A DNA stretch of 64,000 nucleotides. It comes from Spirilliplanes yamanashiensis (lineage in GTDB: Bacteria > Actinomycetota > Actinomycetes > Mycobacteriales > Micromonosporaceae). This document shows, piece after piece, positions 57,924 through 64,000 of the stretch. The notes beneath the pieces are model-generated. The model had not been told where the DNA came from, searched no databases, and saw only the letters and a program-made list of their open reading frames with translations. Made by a program: the position numbers and the translations under genes. Within the stretch, counting starts at the first letter, position 1; each line of letters opens with the position of its first letter. The stretch spans positions 186,001 to 250,000 of the forward strand of contig NZ_BOOY01000026.1 in the NCBI RefSeq assembly GCF_016863475.1, written 5' to 3'.

Positions 57924-59102
57924 GTGGACCTGTACGAGTACCAGGGGCGCGACCTCTTCGAACGGCACGGGCTTCCCGTGCTGGGCGGCGGCGTCGCCGA
58001 GACCCCTGCGGAAGCGCGCGCGATCGCCGACCGGCTCGGTGGGCGGGTCGTCGTCAAGGCGCAGGTGAAGGTCGGCGGCCGCGGCAAGGCCGGCGGCGTC
58101 AAGCTGGCCGACGGGCCCGACGAGGCCGAGGCCCGCGCCGCGGACATCCTCGGGATGGACATCAAGGGCCACACCGTGCACAAGGTGATGCTCGCCGAGA
58201 CGGCCGACATCACCGAGGAGTACTACCTCTCCTTCCTGCTGGACCGCGCGAACCGCACCTTCCTGTGCATCGCGTCGGTGGCCGGCGGCATGGACATCGA
58301 GGCCGTCGCCGTCGAGACGCCGGAGAAGGTGGCCAAGGTCGCCATCGACCCGAACGTCGGCGTCGACGACGCCAAGGCGCAGGAGATCGTGACCGGCGGG
58401 CAGTTCCCGGCCGAGGTCGCGGGCCAGGTCGCCGACATCGCCAAGCAGCTGTGGCAGGCGTTCGTCGCCGAGGACGCCACGCTCGTCGAGGTCAACCCGC
58501 TCGCCAAGGTCGGCAGCGGCCAGGTGCTCTGCCTGGACGCCAAGGTCACCCTCGACGAGAACGCCGGGTTCCGGCACCCCGACCACGAGGCCCTCGTCGA
58601 CCAGTCGGCGGTGGACCCGCTGGAGCAGGCCGCCAAGGAGAAGGACCTCAACTACGTCAAGCTCGACGGCGAGGTCGGCATCATCGGCAACGGCGCGGGC
58701 CTGGTCATGTCGACGCTCGACGTCGTCGCGTACGCCGGCGAGGGCCACGGCGGCGTCAAGCCGGCCAACTTCCTCGACATCGGCGGCGGCGCCAGCGCGG
58801 CCGTCATGGCCAACGGACTCGAGATCGTGCTGTCGGACCCGTCGGTCAAGTCGGTCTTCGTGAACGTCTTCGGCGGCATCACCGCCTGCGACGAGGTCGC
58901 CAACGGCATCATCCAGGCCCTCGCCCTGCTGGGCGAGCGCGGCGAGCAGGTCACCAAGCCGCTCGTCGTCCGCCTCGACGGCAACAACGCCGAGGCCGGC
59001 CGCGCCATCCTGGACGGCGCGAACAACCCGCTCGTCGAGCGGGTGGACACGATGGACGGTGCGGCCGAGCGCGCCGCGGAGCTCGCGGCTGCGGGGAAGT
59101 GA
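57924..59102 (+). CDS. sucC: Succinate-CoA ligase, beta subunit
   Basis: 392 aa with an ATP-grasp domain ([20 protein letters not shown], residues about 43-62) and the CoA-ligase domain ([14 protein letters not shown] Gly-rich loop seen as [30 protein letters not shown]). It pairs with SucD in the TCA cycle step succinyl-CoA to succinate with ATP or GTP formation. GTG start with GAAGGG 5 nt upstream; sucD follows after 4 bp. Confidence 0.97.
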   Translation: MDLYEYQGRDLFERHGLPVLGGGVAETPAEARAIADRLGGRVVVKAQVKVGGRGKAGGVKLADGPDEAEARAADILGMDIKGHTVHKVMLAETADITEEYYLSFLLDRANRTFLCIASVAGGMDIEAVAVETPEKVAKVAIDPNVGVDDAKAQEIVTGGQFPAEVAGQVADIAKQLWQAFVAEDATLVEVNPLAKVGSGQVLCLDAKVTLDENAGFRHPDHEALVDQSAVDPLEQAAKEKDLNYVKLDGEVGIIGNGAGLVMSTLDVVAYAGEGHGGVKPANFLDIGGGASAAVMANGLEIVLSDPSVKSVFVNVFGGITACDEVANGIIQALALLGERGEQVTKPLVVRLDGNNAEAGRAILDGANNPLVERVDTMDGAAERAAELAAAGK

Positions 59103-59106
59103 CGAC

Positions 59107-59988
59107 ATGGCGATCTGGCTGACCAAGGACTCCAAGGTCATCGTGCAGGGCATGACCGGCTCGGAGGGTTCCAAGCACACCCGCCGCATGCTGGCGGCCG
59201 GCACCAACGTCGTGGGCGGCGTCAACCCGCGCAAGGCGGGCACCACCGTCGACTTCGACGGCACCTCGCTGCCGGTCTTCGCGTCCGTCGCGGACGCCAT
59301 GAAGGAGACCGGCGCCGACGTGACGGTCATCTTCGTGCCGCCGCAGTTCACCAGGAGCGCGGTCGTCGAGGCGATCGACGCCGGCATCGACCTGGCGGTC
59401 GTCATCACCGAGGGCGTGCCGGTGCACGACACCGCCGCGTTCTGGGCGCACAACCTGGCGGCCGGCAACAAGACCCGGATCATCGGGCCGAACTGCCCCG
59501 GCATCGCCTCGCCCGGGGCGTCCAACGCCGGCATCATCCCGGCCGACATCACCCCGCAGGGCCGCATCGGCCTGGTCAGCAAGAGCGGCACGCTGACCTA
59601 CCAGCTCATGTATGAGCTGCGCGACTTCGGCTTCTCCACCTGCGTGGGCATCGGCGGCGACCCGGTCATCGGCACCACCCACATCGACGCCCTCAAGGCG
59701 TTCCAGGACGACCCCGACACCGACGCCATCGTCATGATCGGTGAGATCGGCGGCGACGCCGAGGAGCGGGCCGCCGAGTTCATCAAGGCGAACGTCACCA
59801 AGCCGGTCGTCGGCTACATCGCCGGCTTCACCGCGCCGCCCGGCAAGACGATGGGCCACGCCGGCGCCATCATCTCCGGCTCGGCCGGCACCGCCGACGC
59901 CAAGAAGGAGGCCCTGGAGGCCGCCGGCGTCAAGGTCGGCAAGACCCCCAGCGAGACCGCGCGCCTCATGCGCGAGGTCATGAGCTGA
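59107..59988 (+). CDS. sucD: Succinate-CoA ligase, alpha subunit
   Basis: 293 aa. It has the CoA-binding Rossmann domain ([20 protein letters not shown]), GPNCPGI and [12 protein letters not shown], and the phospho-His loop [11 protein letters not shown] with the catalytic histidine. It forms the enzyme with SucC, 4 bp upstream, and is followed by a strong terminator, so sucCD is a two-gene operon. Confidence 0.97.
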   Translation: MAIWLTKDSKVIVQGMTGSEGSKHTRRMLAAGTNVVGGVNPRKAGTTVDFDGTSLPVFASVADAMKETGADVTVIFVPPQFTRSAVVEAIDAGIDLAVVITEGVPVHDTAAFWAHNLAAGNKTRIIGPNCPGIASPGASNAGIIPADITPQGRIGLVSKSGTLTYQLMYELRDFGFSTCVGIGGDPVIGTTHIDALKAFQDDPDTDAIVMIGEIGGDAEERAAEFIKANVTKPVVGYIAGFTAPPGKTMGHAGAIISGSAGTADAKKEALEAAGVKVGKTPSETARLMREVMS

Positions 59989-60000
59989 CCATGGTTTCAT

Positions 60001-60038
60001 CAGCGCCCCGCCGGTCCCCGTTGGCCGGCGGGGCGCTG
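60001..60038 (+). terminator. Terminator of sucCD
   Basis: Perfect 14-bp stem CAGCGCCCCGCCGG / CCGGCGGGGCGCTG with a 10-nt loop, 12 bp after the sucD stop. Confidence 0.8.
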
Positions 60039-60093
60039 TCGTTGCGCGATTCGCCGTCGCCCGGGGCGGCCGTCCGTGCCAAAGTAGGTCGCG

Positions 60094-61536
60094 ATGCCTG
60101 TCACGCCTGACCGACCCGACGCGGAGGACCGACCGTCCTCCGCCGACGAGGCGCGCGAGACGGTCCCCCTCGACCCCGGCCAACGGCCCACCGTCCGGGT
60201 CGGGGTGCGGCCCGCCGCGCCCGAGCGGGAGACCGTGTCGCTGAGCCGGGAGACCGTCCAGCTCGGCCGCCCCGGCGAGCGCCCCGCCGCCGGTGACGAC
60301 CACGACGCCGGTGACGACCGCGAGACCGTCGTCGTGCCCCGCCAGCGCGAGCAGGGCGGCCGGGCCGGCGGGCGGGCGCCCGTCGTCGTGGCCGCCGCGT
60401 TCGCCACCCTCTGGGCCGCCGTGCTGTCCTGGCTGCCCGTCACCGTCGTCATGGGCCTGGCCCAGCTCGCCGAGGACACCGGCTCGCCGCTGGGCGCCGC
60501 CCGCGCCGGGCTGGCCGGGTGGCTGCTCGGCCACGGCGTGCCGCTGACCACCCCGCTCGGCCCGCTCGGCATCGCCCCGCTGCTGCTCACCGCCCTCATC
60601 GCCTGGCGGCTCGTGCGCGCCGGCATCCACGTCACCCGGGCCGTCGGCGCCCGGCGCAGCGGCCGGGTCCGCGACGCCGCGCTCGTCGCCGCCGCCGTCG
60701 GCGCCGCGTACGCCGCGCTCGGCGCGCTCGCCGCCGTGCTGGTCGGCAACGCCGGCGCGGGCCGAGCCGCCGTCACCCTGGCCGGGTTCGGGGCCGTGTT
60801 CGGCTTCGCCGGTGCCATGCGCGGCACCCACGCCGTGCGCGCCGTCGCCCGCCGCACCCGCCCCGTGCTGCGCCACGGCCTGCGCACCGGCACCGTCGCC
60901 GCCCTGCTGCTCGTCGCCGCCGGCGCCGCCACGCTCGGCCTGTCCACCGCCCTGGGCGGCGGGCAGGCCGCCGACCTCATCGGCGCGTACCGCACCGGCG
61001 TCGCCGGGCAGGCCGGCATCACCCTGGTCAGCCTCGCGTTCGCGCCCAACGCGGCGGTGTGGGCCACGGCGTACCTGCTCGGCCCCGGCTTCGCCGTCGG
61101 CGCCGGCACCGAGATCTCCCTGACCGACGTCGCGGTCGGGCCGCTGCCCGCCGTGCCACTCGTCGCCGGCCTGCCCGACGGCCCCGTCGGCGGCCCGGGC
61201 GCCGCCCTGCTGGCCGTCCCGGTGCTCGCGGCCGCCGTCGCCGGCTGGCTGCTCGGCCGCCGCCTCCAGCGCCCCCGCACCACCCCGAACGGCCGGGTGA
61301 CGCCCGAACCGGCCCGCTGGTCGCTGCTGCTCGGCGCCGCCGCCGTCGCGGGCGTCTCCGGCGGCGCGATCCTCGGCGTGGCCGCGTGGCTGTCGTCGGG
61401 GCCGCTCGCCGGTGGCCGGCTCAGCGAGATGGGCCCGGTGCCGTGGCAGACGGCCGCGTTCGCGGCGGTGGTCATCGCGCTCGGCGCGCTGCTCGGCGCC
61501 GCCGCGGCCCGCACCTTCGGCGCCCCGCGCACCTGA
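60094..61536 (+). CDS. DUF6350 family multi-pass membrane protein
   Basis: 480 aa. A charged N-terminus (about 1-93) precedes eight or more transmembrane helices matching DUF6350, a family usually encoded just upstream of purN in actinobacteria. The N-terminus repeats the tetrapeptide RETV at 21-24, 45-48, 52-55 and 76-79, each followed by hydrophobic residues, which look like Ser/Thr kinase targets or FHA ligands. The function is unknown; a link to cell-envelope or division is often assumed for the family. Confidence 0.85.
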   Translation: MPVTPDRPDAEDRPSSADEARETVPLDPGQRPTVRVGVRPAAPERETVSLSRETVQLGRPGERPAAGDDHDAGDDRETVVVPRQREQGGRAGGRAPVVVAAAFATLWAAVLSWLPVTVVMGLAQLAEDTGSPLGAARAGLAGWLLGHGVPLTTPLGPLGIAPLLLTALIAWRLVRAGIHVTRAVGARRSGRVRDAALVAAAVGAAYAALGALAAVLVGNAGAGRAAVTLAGFGAVFGFAGAMRGTHAVRAVARRTRPVLRHGLRTGTVAALLLVAAGAATLGLSTALGGGQAADLIGAYRTGVAGQAGITLVSLAFAPNAAVWATAYLLGPGFAVGAGTEISLTDVAVGPLPAVPLVAGLPDGPVGGPGAALLAVPVLAAAVAGWLLGRRLQRPRTTPNGRVTPEPARWSLLLGAAAVAGVSGGAILGVAAWLSSGPLAGGRLSEMGPVPWQTAAFAAVVIALGALLGAAAARTFGAPRT

Positions 61537-61617
61537 GCCGCGTGCCTTCGGGCACCCCGGGCCGGTCGTCCGGCCATCGGCGGCGGCGCCGCGCCCCGCC
61601 GGCCGGTCGCCGTCAGT

Positions 61618-61623
61618 ACGGTC
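61618..61623 (+). promoter_or_regulatory. -10 box of the 61629 lipoprotein gene (leaderless)
   Basis: TACGGT lies 5 nt before ATG 61629, with no ribosome-binding site. Confidence 0.4.
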
Positions 61624-61628
61624 CCCGC

Positions 61629-62204
61629 ATGCGAAGGCCGGTCACCCCCGCGCTCGTCGTCTCCGCGTGCGCCGCGCTGCTCGCGGCCTGCGGCCCGGCC
61701 GCCGGCCCGCCGCCCGGCGCGCCGTCGGCGCCGTCGGCGGCGCCGGTGACGACCGCCGCGGACCCCACCCCGGCCACGGCGGCTCCGTCGGCGGTCCCGT
61801 CGGCCGCGGCGGTCACTGCGCCGCCCGCGCGCGTGAGGCCGACCGCGACCATGGCCGCCCCGCGGCCGCGCGGGCTGTCGACGGCGGCCGCCTGCCGCCG
61901 GGTCGCCGCCGCGGGCGGACCGTTCTTCGACGTCCTGTTCGACGAGGGCACGGCGCGACCCGAGGGCGAGCCGCTGCCGCGGGAGTACCTCGACCGGGTG
62001 CACCGGGTGGCGCCGAGGTTCGTCCGGACGCTGCGGGCCACCGCGGCCGACGCCCGGGACACCAGGGTCCGCCGCGCGCTGAACGCCTACGCCGCCAAGG
62101 TGCAGCGGCACGTCGTCGACAGCCCCGACCTGGCCGGGCTGACCCCCGAGAACTCCGGCTGGCTGCTCGACCTCGGCGAGCTGTGCGGGGACTCGCTGGA
62201 CTAG
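61629..62204 (+). CDS. Putative lipoprotein, unknown function
   Basis: 191 aa. The N-terminus MRRPVTPALVVSACAALLAACG is a signal peptide with lipobox LLAAC (listed as residues 1-22). An Ala/Pro/Thr-rich linker (about 25-75) leads to a helical domain (about 85-190) with two Cys (near residues 88 and 185) that might pair. I do not recognise the family. It lies between the DUF6350 gene and purN in its own transcription unit. Confidence 0.75.
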   Translation: MRRPVTPALVVSACAALLAACGPAAGPPPGAPSAPSAAPVTTAADPTPATAAPSAVPSAAAVTAPPARVRPTATMAAPRPRGLSTAAACRRVAAAGGPFFDVLFDEGTARPEGEPLPREYLDRVHRVAPRFVRTLRATAADARDTRVRRALNAYAAKVQRHVVDSPDLAGLTPENSGWLLDLGELCGDSLD

Positions 62205-62218
62205 CCGTGGACGCGCGA

Positions 62219-62247
62219 AGGGCGCCCCGCGTGCTGCGGGACGCCCT
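62219..62247. terminator. Bidirectional stem-loop after the lipoprotein gene
   Basis: AGGGCG-C-CCCGC pairs with GCGGG-A-CGCCCT (one C/A mismatch) around GTGCT, 15 bp after one stop and 21 bp from the stop of the convergent DUF4190 gene. Confidence 0.6.
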
Positions 62248-62267
62248 CCGGTGCCGTGCGGGGTGAC

Positions 62268-62546
62268 TTACGGGGCGGTCGACGCCGAGAAGTCGTACCA
62301 GCCGCTGGCGAAGCCGATGATGTTCAGCACGATGCCGACGGCGACCAGGCCGAACGCCACGTAGGCGAGGGTGGGCTGCTTGCCCGCCTTCTTGGCCTCG
62401 AGCAGCGACAGGATCGCGAACACGATGCCCAGCGGCGTGCAGCACAGGGCGAACACGATGCCGAGCACGCCCCACAGCGTGGTCTTGTCGTTGGCGGCAG
62501 GGGCCGGCTGGCCGTAGGGCTGCTGGCCGTAAGGGGGTGGCGTCAT
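62268..62546 (-). CDS. DUF4190 domain membrane protein
   Basis: 92 aa from ATG 62546. A Pro/Gln/Tyr-rich cytoplasmic tail (MTPPPYGQQPYGQPAPAAN) precedes two transmembrane helices with the DUF4190 pattern (WGVLGIVFALCCTPLGIVFA, then LAYVAFGLVAVGIVLNIIGF). The function is unknown. It is divergent from purN. Confidence 0.82.
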   Translation of the reverse strand: MTPPPYGQQPYGQPAPAANDKTTLWGVLGIVFALCCTPLGIVFAILSLLEAKKAGKQPTLAYVAFGLVAVGIVLNIIGFASGWYDFSASTAP

Positions 62547-62638
62547 AGAGTCACAATCCTCGGTCGGTTGATGGGCGGCCGGGGTACTCCGGCGCGCGCA
62601 GCGACCGGCAGCGTACCGTGCCGAGGCGGGTTTGATCA

Positions 62639-62659
62639 GCCCGTACGCGCCGTACGGGC
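62639..62659. promoter_or_regulatory. Perfect palindrome upstream of purN
   Basis: Arms GCCCGTACG and CGTACGGGC with a 3-nt spacer, 40 bp before the purN -10 box, in the 164-bp divergent region 62547-62710. Likely operator for a dimeric regulator; identity unknown. Confidence 0.5.
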
Positions 62660-62698
62660 CGGTCACGGGCCGGAACCTGGCCCGAACGCGCCGCCCGA

Positions 62699-62704
62699 TA
62701 GGGT
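62699..62704 (+). promoter_or_regulatory. -10 box of purN (leaderless)
   Basis: TAGGGT lies 6 nt before GTG 62711, and no ribosome-binding site exists, so the mRNA probably begins at the start codon. Confidence 0.5.
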
Positions 62705-62710
62705 GCACGG

Positions 62711-63328
62711 GTGATTGCCCCCGCCCCAGCCCGGCTCGTCGTGCTCGTCTCCGGCTCCGGGAGCAACCTGCAGGCCCTGCTCGACGCGACCGCCGACCCG
62801 GCGTACGGCGCCCGCGTGGTGGCCGTCGGGGCCGACCGGGAGGGCACGCTCGGGGCCGAGCGGGCCGCGCGCGCCGGGGTCCCCACGTTCGTGGACGTGG
62901 TCAAGGACTACCCGACCCGCGACGAGTGGGACGCGGCGCTGACCGCGCACGTCGCCCAGCACCAGCCCGACCTGGTCATCTCGGCCGGGTTCCTCAAGCT
63001 GGTCGGCAAGCACTTCCTGACCGCCTTCGGCGACCGCTACATCAACACGCACAACGCGCTGCTGCCGGCCTTCCCCGGCATCCACGGGCCGCGCGACGCG
63101 CTCGCGTACGGGGTGAAGATCGCCGGCGCGACCCTCTTCTTCGTCGACGCGGGTGTCGACACGGGCCCGATCATCGCGCAGTGCAGCGTCCCGGTGCTCG
63201 ACGACGACACCGAGGAGACGCTGACCGAGCGGATCAAGGACGCCGAGCGCCGCCAGCTCGTGGAGCAGGTCGGCCGGCTGGTCCGCGAGGGCTGGACCAT
63301 CACGGACAGAAAGGTCACCATTCCATGA
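62711..63328 (+). CDS. purN: Phosphoribosylglycinamide formyltransferase
   Basis: 205 aa GAR transformylase. [17 protein letters not shown] is the phosphate-binding loop; [16 protein letters not shown] carries the catalytic Asn and His, and [11 protein letters not shown] the Asp. It uses 10-formyl-THF to make FGAR in purine synthesis. Its stop overlaps the purH start by 4 bp (ATGA), so the two are translationally coupled. Confidence 0.97.
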   Translation: MIAPAPARLVVLVSGSGSNLQALLDATADPAYGARVVAVGADREGTLGAERAARAGVPTFVDVVKDYPTRDEWDAALTAHVAQHQPDLVISAGFLKLVGKHFLTAFGDRYINTHNALLPAFPGIHGPRDALAYGVKIAGATLFFVDAGVDTGPIIAQCSVPVLDDDTEETLTERIKDAERRQLVEQVGRLVREGWTITDRKVTIP

Positions 63329-64000
63329 GCGACGAGGGGCGGCGCCCGGTCAAGCGGGCCCTGGTCAGCGTGTACGACAAGACGGGCCTGGCCGAGCTGG
63401 CGCAGGCGCTGCACGCGGCGGGCGTCCAGGTCGTGTCGACCGGTTCCACGGCGTCGGCGATCGAGGCGGCCGGTGTGCCGGTGACCCGCGTCGAGCAGCT
63501 GACCGGGTTCCCCGAGTGCCTCGACGGCCGGGTGAAGACGCTGCACCCCAAGGTGCACGCGGGCCTGCTGGCCGACCTGCGGCTGCCGGCGCACGCCGAG
63601 CAGCTCGCCGACCTGGGCGTCGAGCCGTTCGACCTGCTGGTGTCCAACCTGTACCCGTTCACGGAGACGGTGGCGTCCGGCGCGACCGCCGACGAGTGCG
63701 TCGAGCAGATCGACATCGGCGGCCCCGCCATGGTCCGCGCCGCGGCCAAGAACCACCCCTCCGTGGCGGTCGTGACCGACCCGGAGGCGTACCCCCTGGT
63801 GGTGGAGGCCCTCGCCGGCGGCGGTTTCACGCTGGCGCAGCGCATGGCCCTCGCGGCCCGCGCCTTCGGCGACATCGCCGAGTACGACGTGGCGGTCGCC
63901 GCGTGGACGGCCCGCGAGCTGGCCGGCGACGACGCGTTCGCCGGGTTCGCGCTGCGCCGCGCCGCGGTGCTGCGCTACGGCGAGAACCCGCACCAGGCCG
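63325..64000 (+). CDS. purH: Bifunctional AICAR formyltransferase/IMP cyclohydrolase, N-terminal part
   Basis: The frame runs off the right edge; 225 codons are visible of a usual 510-530. The visible part is the IMP cyclohydrolase (MGS-like) domain: [53 protein letters not shown] and [16 protein letters not shown]. The RYGENPHQA motif at the edge starts the formyltransferase domain. It catalyses the last two steps to IMP, feeding guaB. Confidence 0.97.
   Translation, partial: MSDEGRRPVKRALVSVYDKTGLAELAQALHAAGVQVVSTGSTASAIEAAGVPVTRVEQLTGFPECLDGRVKTLHPKVHAGLLADLRLPAHAEQLADLGVEPFDLLVSNLYPFTETVASGATADECVEQIDIGGPAMVRAAAKNHPSVAVVTDPEAYPLVVEALAGGGFTLAQRMALAARAFGDIAEYDVAVAAWTARELAGDDAFAGFALRRAAVLRYGENPHQA

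Overview
The window is chromosomal DNA of a very GC-rich filamentous actinomycete. Codon third positions are almost all G or C, GTG starts are frequent, and WhiD/WhiB3-like and BldM-like developmental regulators are present. The order groES-groEL1, whiD, bldM, DUF5319 gene, guaB, guaB3 ... guaA ... pcrA, M23 peptidase, icmB, sucCD, purN-purH matches, from memory, the SCO476x-SCO481x region of Streptomyces coelicolor. The xylose-type transporters, duplicated NUDIX genes and general protein style suggest Micromonosporaceae; that family assignment is an inference. I saw no rRNA, tRNA, CRISPR array, prophage or insertion sequence, so this is a conserved core region with one sugar-uptake block at its left end.

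Positions 1-9.9 kb are a pentose or oligosaccharide block. A truncated sugar-binding lipoprotein gene lies divergent from a GH3 glycosidase gene and a LacI regulator. Next come a ROK regulator and an ATPase/permease pair, flanked by two closely related XylF-like binding proteins whose promoter regions also match. Positions 10-14 kb hold a YbaK deacylase, a THUMP-like methyltransferase and the CIRCE-controlled groES-groEL1 operon; GroEL1 has a His-rich tail. At 14-17.4 kb are a membrane molybdopterin oxidoreductase and a seven-repeat FG-GAP protein.

Positions 17.5-31.6 kb hold the whiD/bldM pair, guaB and guaB3, then secreted proteins (a DUF5666-like protein, an M1 peptidase, an LCP cell-wall ligase, two tandem subtilisins) and guaA. 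Positions 31.6-42.5 kb hold a small PspC protein, two tandem double-NUDIX proteins, pssA and psd in convergent orientation (phosphatidylethanolamine synthesis), a PspC/two-component module and an LPXTG thioester adhesin. Positions 42.8-48.5 kb are a five-gene peptide ABC transporter. Positions 48.5-64 kb hold a chorismate mutase with a structured upstream region, a 5'-nucleotidase, pcrA, a MarR/cupin pair, two M23 peptidases, icmB, sucCD, a DUF6350 membrane protein and purN-purH, which is cut by the right edge.

Purine synthesis (guaB, guaA, purN, purH), envelope maintenance (LCP, M23, PspC, pssA/psd, thioester protein) and pentose uptake are the main themes. Several genes have a TANNNT box 5-10 nt before the start codon, which suggests leaderless mRNAs. 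No clearly new multi-gene system stands out. The most unusual points are a methyltransferase-like domain fused to phosphatidylserine decarboxylase, a possible ATC start in a PspC histidine kinase, the double-NUDIX pair, the chorismate mutase leader, and operator-like repeats at the cupin and purN promoters.
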